From Rhodospirillum sp. (GTDB lineage Bacteria; Pseudomonadota; Alphaproteobacteria; Dongiales; Dongiaceae), in assembly GCA_013822765.1 (NCBI GenBank), contig PNKY01000001.1, positions 1,178,001 through 1,242,000 of the forward strand: a DNA stretch of 64,000 bases. Reading direction: 5' to 3'. The position numbers and the translations under genes are program-made. Below, one piece after another: positions 18,000-26,713 of the stretch (positions within the stretch are counted from its first letter, which is position 1; each line of letters starts with the position of its first letter). The notes under the pieces were generated by a model. The model did not search any database and was not told the DNA's origin. It saw only the letters and a list, made by a program, of their open reading frames with translations.

Positions 18000-19456
18000 C
18001 GGCCACCTGCCGTTTTCTCGAGCCGCGAGTGGCGGACGCTGTAGGCAAAATAGAAGACCGCGGCGATCACCAGCCAGATCCCGAACAACTCGAAGATCGT
18101 GAGCCCCAGTTTGGTGATCAGGTAGAGACACGACAGGATGCTGAGGATCGGCAGCACCGGGTAGAACGGCACCCTGAATCCGCGCGGCATGTCGGGGCGC
18201 GTGTGGCGCAGGATCATGACGCCGGCCGACACCACCATGAAGGCGACCAGCGTGCCCATGCTGGTCAGGTCCCACAGCACCGCGTCCGGGACGAACGCCG
18301 CGATCGTCCCGACGAAGATCGCCACCACGATCGTGCAGGCCACCGGCGACATGGTGCGCGGATTCACGCGGTGAAACAGCTCAGGCAGCATGCCGTCGCG
18401 CGACATGGCGAACAGGATGCGGGTCTGGCCATACAGCACCACCAACGTCACGCTGAAGACCGAGATCACGGCGCCCGCCGCCAGCACGATCGCCGGCCAG
18501 GCATGGCCGGTCAGGTTCTCGAGAATGGTCGCAAGCCCGGCCTCCTGGCCTTCAAACTCCGCGGCCGGCTGAACGCCAAGAGCGGTCAACGCCACCAGCA
18601 CGTAGAGCGAGGTCACGATGATCAGGGCCGCGATGATCGCGATCGGCAGGTTGCGCTTGGGATTCTCGACTTCTTCGCCGGCCGTCGAGACGGCGTCGAG
18701 GCCGACATAGGTGAAGAAGATGGTGCCGGCCGCGGCGCTGACGCCCGCGAACCCGAAGGGCGCGAACGGTTGCAAGTTCGCGACGGAGAACCCGGTCACC
18801 GCGATCGCGATGAACATGGCCAGCACGCCCATCTTGATCAGGACCATGACGGCATTCGCTTTGGCCGACTCCTTGGACCCGCGGATCAACAGCAGGCAGC
18901 ACAGGAAGACCAGGACGGCGGCCGGCAGGTTGATCACGCCGTCGCCCCCGAAGGCGAGGCTGTAGCCGTCCGCTACCAGCGGTGCCGAGAGCAGGGCCGC
19001 CGGCAGCCCGGTGCCGAGGACGAGTTCGAGCAGCTTGTCGAGATAACCGCTCCAGCCGACCGCGACCGCCGCGGCGGAGATGCCGTATTCCAGGATCAGG
19101 CAGCTCGCGACGAAGAAGGCGACGCCCTCGCCCAATGTCGCATAGGCATAGGAGTACGATGAACCGGAGACCGGGATCATCGACGCCATCTCGGCGTAGC
19201 ACAGCGCGGTGAGGCCTGCCGTCACGCCGGCCAGGGCGAAGGACAGGATGACCGCCGGACCTGCCGTCGGCACCGTGTGCGCCAGCACGAAAAAGATGCC
19301 GGTGCCGATGGTGGAGCCGACGCCGAACATGGTCAGCTGGAACGGCGTGATCCCGCGCTTGAGGTGGCCATGTTCGGGATCGGCGCCAGCCGTATCGCTG
19401 ACGAGTGCCTCGATCGGCTTCTTGCGCAGCAGGCGTCCGACGAAAGATTCGCTCAT
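17996..19456 (-). CDS. APC-superfamily amino acid permease (cationic amino acid transporter-like)
   Basis: About twelve membrane spans are visible in the 486-residue protein, with the APC signature region near the start (GVGSTIGTGIFFVLAHTV) and the family-typical YVGLDAVSTAGEEVENPKRN segment. It probably moves amino acids across the inner membrane by proton symport or exchange. ATG 19456 has a GGGAGGGG ribosome site; open sequence further upstream to 19633 enters the regulatory region and is not used. The downstream gene is a coupled UspA protein. The divergent neighbour is a GntR regulator, which could control it. Substrate unknown. Confidence 0.9.
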   Translation of the reverse strand: MSESFVGRLLRKKPIEALVSDTAGADPEHGHLKRGITPFQLTMFGVGSTIGTGIFFVLAHTVPTAGPAVILSFALAGVTAGLTALCYAEMASMIPVSGSSYSYAYATLGEGVAFFVASCLILEYGISAAAVAVGWSGYLDKLLELVLGTGLPAALLSAPLVADGYSLAFGGDGVINLPAAVLVFLCCLLLIRGSKESAKANAVMVLIKMGVLAMFIAIAVTGFSVANLQPFAPFGFAGVSAAAGTIFFTYVGLDAVSTAGEEVENPKRNLPIAIIAALIIVTSLYVLVALTALGVQPAAEFEGQEAGLATILENLTGHAWPAIVLAAGAVISVFSVTLVVLYGQTRILFAMSRDGMLPELFHRVNPRTMSPVACTIVVAIFVGTIAAFVPDAVLWDLTSMGTLVAFMVVSAGVMILRHTRPDMPRGFRVPFYPVLPILSILSCLYLITKLGLTIFELFGIWLVIAAVFYFAYSVRHSRLEKTAGGR

Positions 19457-19643
19457 GTCCCCTCCCGGTGCTGCAGATTGGATTGGATATTCAGTGATTG
19501 AATTCGGCGTCAGCAGCGCGACCGGGCTCGAATGACTCGGCCGCCATTCGTGGAGCGTCCGATGATGCTCGCGCGAAACGGGCGGTTTGTCACCAGTGCT
19601 GTGGGGCGCGCGCGCTTGACAAGCCACCGGCAAATGCCGAAGC

Positions 19644-19657
19644 TGTCAGATGTCAGA
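19644..19657. promoter_or_regulatory. Tandem TGTCAGA repeat, possible GntR operator
   Basis: Two head-to-tail copies of TGTCAGA lie 57 bases before the GntR start, in the 257-base region between the divergent APC permease and GntR genes. A TTGACA at 19616-19621 is close by but lacks a good -10. FadR-subfamily GntR proteins often bind TCTGACA-like half sites, so autoregulation or dual control is plausible but untested. Confidence 0.35.
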
Positions 19658-19713
19658 CCACTTAGGCGCCGCCTGGGAAAGAGCGCCGGGGCCGCGGGGA
19701 CGCTTTGCTGAAG

Positions 19714-20427
19714 ATGAACAAGCCGACGCTCGGGCTGAAGCCGCTGCCAACGTCCGACCGGGCCGAGAGCGTGATGAGCGCGCTGGCCGGCTATATCGCG
19801 CGCTCGCGGCTGAAGCCGGGTGAAAAACTGCCGGCGGAGCGGGAGTTGATGGAGTCGCTGGCGGTCGGCCGTTCGACCGTGCGCGAGGTGATCCGACAGC
19901 TGCAGGCGCTCGGCATCGTCGAATCGCGGCGGGGCAGCGGCACCTATCTGCTGCGCAGCGTCTCGGCGGACACCATCCATGTGCCGCTCTCGATCAACAC
20001 CACGCATCTGCGCGACGCCTTGCTGCAGACGCTGGACGTTCGGCGCGGGCTTGAGGTCGAGGCGAGCGCCCTGGCGGCGCTGCGCCACACTGCCAAGGAC
20101 CTCAAGGTCATCGAGCGCAAGCTGGAGGAGATGGAGGCCGTGCATCACGAGAAGGGCACGGCCGGGCGCGAGGACCTGGCCTTTCATCTCGCGATCTACG
20201 ACGCCACCCACAACCCCTTGTTCACGCAGCTGCTGGAGCAGATGCGCGAGGCCTTCGAGAGTTTCTGGGACAAGCCGTTCGACCGCGCCGACTTTGCGCG
20301 TCGCTCCTTTCCCTTCCACCGCGAGCTGTTCGACGCCATTGCGGCCCGTGACGACGAGGGCGCGCGGGACAAGACCCTGGCGATCCTCTTGATCGTCGAA
20401 GAAGACATCAAGGAAATGTCGCAATGA
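19714..20427 (+). CDS. FadR-subfamily GntR transcriptional regulator
   Basis: The 237-residue protein has the GntR winged helix in its first 75 residues (KPGEKLPAERELMESLAVGR, then STVREVIRQLQALGIVESRRGSG). An all-helical FCD ligand domain follows, with metal-ligand-like His and Asp residues (EDLAFHLAIYDATHN, FPFHRELFDAI). FadR-type regulators are usually repressors relieved by a small acid or sugar acid. ATG 19714 is preferred over a TTG three codons earlier. It overlaps the next gene (ATGA) and leads a six-gene run ending in a sugar importer, so it likely controls that operon. Confidence 0.9.
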   Translation: MNKPTLGLKPLPTSDRAESVMSALAGYIARSRLKPGEKLPAERELMESLAVGRSTVREVIRQLQALGIVESRRGSGTYLLRSVSADTIHVPLSINTTHLRDALLQTLDVRRGLEVEASALAALRHTAKDLKVIERKLEEMEAVHHEKGTAGREDLAFHLAIYDATHNPLFTQLLEQMREAFESFWDKPFDRADFARRSFPFHRELFDAIAARDDEGARDKTLAILLIVEEDIKEMSQ

Positions 20428-21602
20428 AGGATGCCGACGACCTGTTCGACCTGGCCTCGCTCGCGGTCGCGCACGACGAAACGAACGCGTTCGACGCGGT
20501 GGTGCCGCCGATCGTGCAGACCTCGCTCTTCACCTTCTCGAGCTATGCCGAGATGGAGGAGACCTATCGTGGTCTTAAGGTGCGGCCGACCTATTCACGC
20601 GGGCTCAATCCGACGGTCCGCATCTTCGAGGAGAAGCTGGCGCAGCTCGAGGGCGCGGAGGACGCGCTCGGCTTCGGCAGCGGCATGGCGGCGATCTCTT
20701 CGACCATCTTCACCTTCGTGAAGCCGGGCGACCGCATCGTCTGCGTCAGGCATTGCTATCCCGACACCTATCGCCTGAACGAGACGCTGCTGAAGCGCTT
20801 CGGGGTCACCGCCCAGTATGTCGACGGGCGCGACCAGGACGCGGTGGCGGCCGCGCTGCCGGGCGCCGCGCTGTTCTACATGGAGAGCCCGACCAGCTGG
20901 ATCTTCGAGACCCACGACATCCGCGCGCTGGCGGCGCTTGCCAAGCGCCACGATGTCCTGACCGTGATCGACAACAGCTGGGCGAGTCCCGTCTTCCAGC
21001 GGCCGATCACCATGGGGGTCGATCTCGTCCTGCATTCCGCCTCGAAGTATCTCGGTGGCCACAGCGACGTGGTGGCGGGCGTGGTCGCCGGATCGAACAA
21101 GCTCATTGGCCAGATCCGGTCCGCGACCTTGCCCTATCTTGGCGGCAAGCTGTCGCCGTTCGATGCCTGGCTGCTGCTGCGTGGCCTGCGCACCTTGCCG
21201 ATCCGCATGCGGGCGCACGAGGCGGCCGGCCTGTCGATCGCGCGGCGGCTCGCCACGCACGATGCGGTGGTAAAGGTCCACCATCCCGGCCTTGGCAACC
21301 ACCTGCCGGACGGTCTCATCGGAACCTCCGGCCTGTTCTCGTTCGAATTCAGGCCGGGCATCGACATCCCCGCCTTCGCCGACAAGCTGCGCCTGTTCAA
21401 GCTGGGCGTCAGCTGGGGCGGGCATGAAAGCCTGGTGGTGCCGGCCGAAGTGGTGCGCAAGCAGGCGGCCGGGCCCAATTCCGCCATCGATTTCGGCATC
21501 GATGCGCGCTGCGTGCGACTGCATGTCGGGCTCGAAGGCGCCGACGTGTTGTGGAGTGACCTGGCGGGCGCGATCGATTTTGCCGCGCGCGCGCAGACCT
21601 GA
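20424..21602 (+). CDS. Cys/Met-metabolism PLP-dependent enzyme (trans-sulfuration family)
   Basis: The 392-residue protein shows the fold-type I pattern of cystathionine beta-lyase/gamma-synthase relatives: SGMAAISS for phosphate binding, VIDNSWASPVF with the ring-stacking Asp, and the PLP lysine Lys208 in LHSASKYLGGHSD. Family members cleave or form C-S bonds through PLP. The start overlaps the GntR stop. It lies between a regulator and a sugar-type ABC importer, an unusual place for a trans-sulfuration enzyme. The imported compound may therefore be a sulfur- or amino-containing molecule. That is inference; plain MetC-like activity is the alternative. Confidence 0.88.
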   Translation: MKDADDLFDLASLAVAHDETNAFDAVVPPIVQTSLFTFSSYAEMEETYRGLKVRPTYSRGLNPTVRIFEEKLAQLEGAEDALGFGSGMAAISSTIFTFVKPGDRIVCVRHCYPDTYRLNETLLKRFGVTAQYVDGRDQDAVAAALPGAALFYMESPTSWIFETHDIRALAALAKRHDVLTVIDNSWASPVFQRPITMGVDLVLHSASKYLGGHSDVVAGVVAGSNKLIGQIRSATLPYLGGKLSPFDAWLLLRGLRTLPIRMRAHEAAGLSIARRLATHDAVVKVHHPGLGNHLPDGLIGTSGLFSFEFRPGIDIPAFADKLRLFKLGVSWGGHESLVVPAEVVRKQAAGPNSAIDFGIDARCVRLHVGLEGADVLWSDLAGAIDFAARAQT

Positions 21603-21632
21603 TCAGAAACCAAGCAACAGAGGAGGAGAAAC

Positions 21633-22895
21633 ATGCTCAAGAAGCTCATATTGGCAACCGCCATGTCGGCGTTGCTCGGCGGGTCGGCGTTGGCCGACAC
21701 CACGCTGAAGCTGGTCGAAGTCATCACCAGCCCGGAGCGCACCGCGACATTGAAGGAAATCGTCGCGACCTTCGAAGCGGCCAATCCGGGCGCCAAGGTC
21801 GAGATCATCTCGCTGCCCTGGGGCGAGGCGTTCGAGAAGTTCGCCACCATGGTCTCCGCCGGCGAGACGCCGGACGTGGTGGAGATGCCCGATACCTGGC
21901 TCGCGCTCTACGCCAAGAACGGCTCGCTCGAGAGCCTCGAGCCCTATCTCCAGAAGTGGAGCGAGACCGAGGACCTGAACAATCGTGCGCTCGAGTTCGG
22001 CCGCGCGGTCGACAACACCGCCTACATGCTGCCGTACGGCTTCTATCTGCGCGCCATGTTCTACAACAAGAAGCTGTTCGAGGAAGCCGGCGTGGCCGGC
22101 CCGCCGAAGACGCTCGACGAATTCTGGGAAACCTCCAAGAAAGTCTCGGCTCTGCCCGGCAAATACGGCTATTGCCTGCGCGGCGGCCCCGGCGGCCTCA
22201 ACGGCTGGGTGATGTTCGGCGCCACAGCCAACGGCTCCAATGATTTCTTCAAGGCCGACGGCGCCTCGACCTTCGCCGACGAAGGCTGGGTCAAGGGCAT
22301 CAGCTTCCTGGTCGATCTGTACAAGAACGGCTACGCGCCCAAGGACAGCGTGAACTGGGGCTTCAACGAGATCGTGGCCGGCTTCTACTCCGGCACCTGC
22401 GCGATGCTCGACCAGGACCCCGACGCGTTGATCGCGATCGCCGAGCGCATGAAGCCCGAGGATTACGGCGTCGCGCCGTTCCCCAAGGGCCCGAGTGGCA
22501 AGGCCTTCCCGACCATCGGCTATGCCGGTTGGTCGATGTTCTCCAACAGCGCCAACAAGGATCTGGCGTGGAACCTGATCGCTACGCTCGAAGGCAAGGA
22601 TGGCAACATCGCCTGGAACAAGCGCACCGGCGCCTTGCCCGCGCGCAAGTCGGCGGAGAGCGATCCATTCTACGCCGATCCGAAGTTCAAGGGTTGGTTC
22701 GAGGAACTGGCGGATGCCGACGTGCATCCGACGGTGATGCCGACGCACCTCGAGGAGTTCGCCTTCTTCAAGGACTCCCTGGTCATCAAGACCAGCCAGG
22801 AAGCCCTGCTCGGTGACCGCACGCCTGAGGATCTCGCCAAGGAATGGGCCGACTACATGACCAAGGCCCAGCAAAAGTTCCTGGCGGCGCAGTGA
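21633..22895 (+). CDS. Second sugar-type ABC importer, substrate-binding protein
   Basis: The 420-residue protein has a Sec signal peptide (MLKKLILATAMSALLGGSAL, cleavage near ALA-D) and the family-1 extracellular solute-binding layout. A GAGGAGGAG ribosome site precedes the ATG. It should capture the substrate in the periplasm and hand it to the downstream permeases. The gene lies 30 bases after the PLP enzyme, in the same operon. A perfect 11-bp hairpin with a T-run follows directly, which probably keeps binding protein in excess. Substrate unknown. Confidence 0.92.
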   Translation: MLKKLILATAMSALLGGSALADTTLKLVEVITSPERTATLKEIVATFEAANPGAKVEIISLPWGEAFEKFATMVSAGETPDVVEMPDTWLALYAKNGSLESLEPYLQKWSETEDLNNRALEFGRAVDNTAYMLPYGFYLRAMFYNKKLFEEAGVAGPPKTLDEFWETSKKVSALPGKYGYCLRGGPGGLNGWVMFGATANGSNDFFKADGASTFADEGWVKGISFLVDLYKNGYAPKDSVNWGFNEIVAGFYSGTCAMLDQDPDALIAIAERMKPEDYGVAPFPKGPSGKAFPTIGYAGWSMFSNSANKDLAWNLIATLEGKDGNIAWNKRTGALPARKSAESDPFYADPKFKGWFEELADADVHPTVMPTHLEEFAFFKDSLVIKTSQEALLGDRTPEDLAKEWADYMTKAQQKFLAAQ

Positions 22896-22915
22896 ACGAA
22901 GACAGTCACCTAATT

Positions 22916-22947
22916 TCCCTCCCCCGAGCCGGGGGAGGGAGGTTTTT
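22916..22947 (+). terminator. Hairpin with T-run that also covers the permease ribosome site
   Basis: TCCCTCCCCCG (22916-22926) pairs perfectly with 22930-22940 around a 3-base loop, followed by GG and TTTTT. The right arm supplies most of the GGAGG site (22938-22942) that lies 8 bases before the permease ATG at 22951. The element could therefore end transcription or hide the ribosome site; either would lower permease output relative to binding protein. Confidence 0.7.
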
Positions 22948-22950
22948 GTA

Positions 22951-23886
22951 ATGACGACTGTTGTTCAACACGCTCCCTTGCATGCAGACCGCCGCCCCTT
23001 GCTGCGGCGCCTCGCGGTTGCGAGCGAGCCGTGGCTCTATTCCTCGCCGGCGCTGATCCTCATCATCGCGGTGATGCTGGTGCCGCTGGCGCTCGGCATC
23101 TCCTACGCCTTCCGCGACGTGCGGCTGCTCAACCCGTTCAGCGGCGGCTTCGTAGGGCTTCAGCATTTCGAGGAGTTGGCCGCCGACAAGAACTTCGCCC
23201 GCGCGCTCAAGAACACCTTGCTGTGGGCCGGCGCCTCGGTGTTCTTCCAGTTCACCCTTGGGATCATCCTGGCGCTGCTGCTCGACCGCCCGTTCCGCGG
23301 CCGCGCCATCGCGCAGGCGCTGGTGTTCCTGCCCTGGGCGGTGCCGAGCTTCCTGTCCGGCCTCAACTGGGCCTGGCTGTTCAATCCCGTCGTCGGCCCG
23401 CTGCCGCACTGGTTGTTCGCGCTCGGCCTGTTCGATGCGCCGGACAACATCCTCTCCGATCCGCAGAACGCGATGTGGGGCCCGATCATCGCCAATGTGT
23501 GGTGGGGCATCCCGTTCTTCGCGATCACGCTGCTGGCGGCGCTGCAGGCGATCCCGCGCGATCTCTACGAGGCCGCCTCGATAGACGGCGCCAATGCGTT
23601 CCAGCGCTTCTGGTCCATCACCCTGCCGTTCCTGGCCCCGACCATTGCCATCACCATCCTGTTGCGCACGGTGTGGATCTCGAACTTCGCCGACCTCATC
23701 ATCGTGATGACCAACGGCGGCCCGGCCGACCGCACTCAGATCGTCGCCAGCTACATCTTCACCCAAGCCTTCCGGCGGCTCGATTTCGGCTACGCCTCCG
23801 CCATCGCGCTGGTGCTGCTGCTCCTGCTGATGGCCTATTCGCTGCTGATCGTGCTGCTGCGCCAGACCATGCTGAGGAAGGCCTGA
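22951..23886 (+). CDS. Second sugar-type ABC importer, permease (MalF type)
   Basis: This 311-residue membrane protein has about six spans and the EAA loop (YEAASIDGANAFQRFWSITL) of CUT1 permeases. It forms the transmembrane channel with the next gene product. Its ribosome site lies inside the hairpin just upstream, so translation may depend on that structure opening. The stop overlaps the next start (TGATG). A competing long reading frame in the +1 frame covers most of this gene but shows no protein-like pattern. Confidence 0.93.
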   Translation: MTTVVQHAPLHADRRPLLRRLAVASEPWLYSSPALILIIAVMLVPLALGISYAFRDVRLLNPFSGGFVGLQHFEELAADKNFARALKNTLLWAGASVFFQFTLGIILALLLDRPFRGRAIAQALVFLPWAVPSFLSGLNWAWLFNPVVGPLPHWLFALGLFDAPDNILSDPQNAMWGPIIANVWWGIPFFAITLLAALQAIPRDLYEAASIDGANAFQRFWSITLPFLAPTIAITILLRTVWISNFADLIIVMTNGGPADRTQIVASYIFTQAFRRLDFGYASAIALVLLLLLMAYSLLIVLLRQTMLRKA

Positions 23887-24722
23887 TGACCCGGCCGAAA
23901 CGCATCGCCGGAGCGATCGCGCACCGCAGCGCCATCCTGCTCTACATCCTGTTCGCGCTGTTCCCGCTGTACTGGCTGCTGAAGGTCTCAGTCACGCCCA
24001 ACGACCTGCTGTACAGCGAGGGCGTGCGCCTGTGGCCCTCGCGCACCAGCATCGAGCATTACCTGTTCGTGCTGGAGCACAGCGACTTCCCGCGCTTCTT
24101 CCGCAACAGCGTGATCGTCTCCGGCGCGACGGCGTTCATCGTCACCATCCTCGCCTCCTGCGCCGGCTACGCGCTGTCGCGGTTCACCTTCCGCGGCAAA
24201 TACTGGATCGTGGCGCTGATGCTGCTGACCCAGATGTTCCCGCTGGTGATGCTGGTGGCGCCGATCTTCAAGATGCTGTCGCCGCTCGGCCTCACCAACA
24301 GCCTGACCGGCCTCGTCATCGTCTATGTCGCCTTCAACGTGCCGTTCGCGACCTTCCTGATGCAGAGCTTCTTCGACGGCATCCCGAAGGACCTGGAGGA
24401 GGCGGCGATGATCGACGGCGCCACCCGCTTCCGCGCCTTCAGCCAGATCATCCTGCCGCTGACGTTGCCCGGCATCGCCGCGACCCTCGGCTTCGTCTTC
24501 ACCGCGGCGTGGAGCGAGCTGTTGTTCGCGCTGATGCTGATCTCCAGCGCCGGCGCCAGCACCTTCCCGGTCGGGCTGCTCTCCTTCGTCTCGAAATTCT
24601 CGGTCGATTTCGGGCAGATGATGGCGGCCGGCGTGCTCGCCCTCATTCCCGCCTGCCTGTTCTTCCTGTTCATCCAGCGCTATCTCGTGCAGGGCCTGAC
24701 GGCCGGCGCGGTGAAAGGCTGA
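23886..24722 (+). CDS. Second sugar-type ABC importer, permease (MalG type)
   Basis: The 278-residue protein has about six membrane spans and the EAA loop (EEAAMIDGATRFRAFSQIIL). It ends in YLVQGLTAGAVKG, a tail common to MalG-type subunits. The ATG sits inside the upstream stop (TGATG), indicating coupled translation. The frame is open far upstream (to 23031), but that part is out of frame with the real permease and is not coding. It is the partner of the MalF-type subunit. Confidence 0.93.
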   Translation: MTRPKRIAGAIAHRSAILLYILFALFPLYWLLKVSVTPNDLLYSEGVRLWPSRTSIEHYLFVLEHSDFPRFFRNSVIVSGATAFIVTILASCAGYALSRFTFRGKYWIVALMLLTQMFPLVMLVAPIFKMLSPLGLTNSLTGLVIVYVAFNVPFATFLMQSFFDGIPKDLEEAAMIDGATRFRAFSQIILPLTLPGIAATLGFVFTAAWSELLFALMLISSAGASTFPVGLLSFVSKFSVDFGQMMAAGVLALIPACLFFLFIQRYLVQGLTAGAVKG

Positions 24723-24732
24723 GGAGCGTCTC

Positions 24733-25803
24733 ATGGCATCCATCGACATCGCCGACATCCGCAAGGCCTACGGCCCGGTCCCCGTGCTGCATGGCATCGA
24801 CCTCTCGATCCACGACGGCGAGTTCGTGGTGCTGGTCGGTCCCTCCGGCTGCGGCAAGTCCACGCTGCTGCGCATGATCGCCGGCCTGGAGGACATCTCC
24901 GCCGGCGAGATCCGCATCGATGGCCGCCGCGTCAACGACCTGGAGCCGAAGGATCGCGACATCGCCATGGTGTTCCAATCCTACGCGCTCTATCCGCACA
25001 TGACGGTGACGGAGAACATGAGCTACAGCCTGCGCCTGCGCCGCACGACCAAGGAGCGTATCGCCGCCGCGATCTCCGGCGTGGCCGCGAAGCTCGGTCT
25101 CGATGCGCTGATGGAGCGCCGCCCGCGTGCGCTGTCCGGTGGCCAGCGCCAGCGCGTCGCCATGGGCCGCGCCATCGTGCGCGCGCCCAAGGCCTTCCTG
25201 TTCGATGAGCCGCTCTCGAATCTCGATGCCCGCCTGCGCGAGCAGATGCGCGGCGAGATCAAGAAGCTGCACCAGTCCCTGGGCGCCACCTCGATCTACG
25301 TCACCCACGACCAGATCGAGGCCATGACCCTGGCCGACCGCATCGTCGCGATGAACAGCGGCGTGGTGCAGCAGGTGGGCAGTCCGCTCGATCTCTACGA
25401 CCGCCCGGCCAACCTGTTCGTCGCCGGCTTCATCGGCTCGCCGGCCATGAACATGTTCGACGGCACCTATCGCGGGGCCGGTCCGGCGATCGAAGTCGAC
25501 GGCGGCCACCGCATTCCGCTCCAACGCGCACTCCAGGTCGCGGACGGCACGCGCCTCACCGTCGGCATCCGGCCGGAACATATCCCGGTCGGCGCAGCAG
25601 GCGAGGGCGGCATCCCCGCCAAGGTCGAGCTGGTGGAGCCGACCGGCCTCGGCACCATCCTGCATGTGCGCCCGTTTGGCGCCACGGTGAAGGCTTTCAC
25701 CCTCAGCCGCGACGCCACCGCCGTCGGCGACACCGTTGCGATCCGCCTCCCGGTAGAGCGGCTGCATCTGTTCGACGGGCAAAGCGGCCAGCGCGTTTCT
25801 TAA
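24733..25803 (+). CDS. Second sugar-type ABC importer, ATP-binding subunit (UgpC/MalK type)
   Basis: The 356-residue ATPase has Walker A GPSGCGKST, signature LSGGQRQR, Walker [13 protein letters not shown] and switch His in YVTHDQIEA, plus the C-terminal MalK-like regulatory domain. It is a close relative of the ATPase at 15969-17030, consistent with two copies of the same importer type. A GAGGAG site lies before the ATG. It ends the operon begun by the GntR gene. No clear terminator was seen after it. Confidence 0.94.
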   Translation: MASIDIADIRKAYGPVPVLHGIDLSIHDGEFVVLVGPSGCGKSTLLRMIAGLEDISAGEIRIDGRRVNDLEPKDRDIAMVFQSYALYPHMTVTENMSYSLRLRRTTKERIAAAISGVAAKLGLDALMERRPRALSGGQRQRVAMGRAIVRAPKAFLFDEPLSNLDARLREQMRGEIKKLHQSLGATSIYVTHDQIEAMTLADRIVAMNSGVVQQVGSPLDLYDRPANLFVAGFIGSPAMNMFDGTYRGAGPAIEVDGGHRIPLQRALQVADGTRLTVGIRPEHIPVGAAGEGGIPAKVELVEPTGLGTILHVRPFGATVKAFTLSRDATAVGDTVAIRLPVERLHLFDGQSGQRVS

Positions 25804-25891
25804 ACACTGGTCTTTGGGATGAGTTCTGCGTTCGTCCGTTTACTCAGGGCGGCGGCGGCGCAAAGCTGTGTCCTCCGTCAATGAGGCGCAG

Positions 25892-26692
25892 ATGATCGGG
25901 CACGCGCCCAGGTTTCTGACATTGCTCTGGCTCGCCGCGGCGGTCGTTGCGCCGGGCGTCGCGCACGCCCAGGATATGATGGGCCAGGTCAACCTGTCCT
26001 CGCCCACCTTCACCGAAGCGGAGATGACGCGCGAGGAGGTGGCGGCCTTGCTCGACGCCGGTCAGCCGCCCGACCTGTCGCTGCGCCGGCTCAACGGCCT
26101 TGATCTCTCCGGCCTCGATTTCTCGAAGGTCAATCTGCGCGGCGCCTACATGAACAAGGCAACGCTGACCGGCGCGACGTTCGACGGCGCGATCCTGGAT
26201 CAGGTCTGGGCGCTGGACAGCAACTGGTCGGGCGCCAGCCTCAAGGGCGCGTCGCTGTTCGCGGCCCAGATGCGCGGCGCAAACCTGTCCGGCGCCGACC
26301 TTTCGAAGGCGCGGATCGCCGGCGACCTGATGCGCGCCAACCTCAGCGGCGCCAAGCTGATCGGCGCCGACCTCTCCGCCGACATGAAGAACCAGTCGAT
26401 GGGACTGATGCGTGCGGTGCTCGATTCCGCCAACCTCACCGGCGCGGACCTCACCGGCGCCAACATGATGCGCACGCGCATGAAGTTCGCCAAGATGGGC
26501 GGCGTGAACTTGTCCAAAGCGAACCTGATGCTGGCCGAGATGGCTGGCGCCGACTTGACCGGGGCGACCGTGACCGGCGCGAATTTCAATGAGGCCGACG
26601 TGACGTCAACCAAGCTGATTGAGCTGGTGGGCGAGGATCAGGCGCACAACCTCGACAAGGCGAAGAACCTCGATCGCGCAATCCGGAAGTAG
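25892..26692 (+). CDS. Secreted pentapeptide-repeat protein
   Basis: From ATG 25892 the 266-residue protein starts with a signal peptide (MIGHAPRFLTLLWLAAAVVA, cleavage near AHA-Q). From about residue 60 it consists of A(D/N)LxG/S pentapeptide repeats, for example GANLSGADLSKARIAG and LTGADLTGANMM. Such repeats fold into a right-handed square beta-helix. A GTG at 25868 in the same frame is a weaker start. Cytoplasmic members can mimic DNA, but a signal peptide argues for a periplasmic structural or binding role. It stands alone after the importer operon. Function unknown. Confidence 0.8.
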   Translation: MIGHAPRFLTLLWLAAAVVAPGVAHAQDMMGQVNLSSPTFTEAEMTREEVAALLDAGQPPDLSLRRLNGLDLSGLDFSKVNLRGAYMNKATLTGATFDGAILDQVWALDSNWSGASLKGASLFAAQMRGANLSGADLSKARIAGDLMRANLSGAKLIGADLSADMKNQSMGLMRAVLDSANLTGADLTGANMMRTRMKFAKMGGVNLSKANLMLAEMAGADLTGATVTGANFNEADVTSTKLIELVGEDQAHNLDKAKNLDRAIRK

Positions 26693-26713
26693 CGGAGCGA
26701 TGGAAGGAGCGGC

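Noticed and set aside
18029-19162. 377-codon plus-strand frame opposite the APC permease
   Set aside because: Extreme Asp/Arg/Gln/His content typical of the complement of a membrane-protein gene.
23031-23885. 5' extension of the MalG-type permease
   Set aside because: It covers the MalF-type gene out of frame; the true start is ATG 23886 inside the TGATG overlap.
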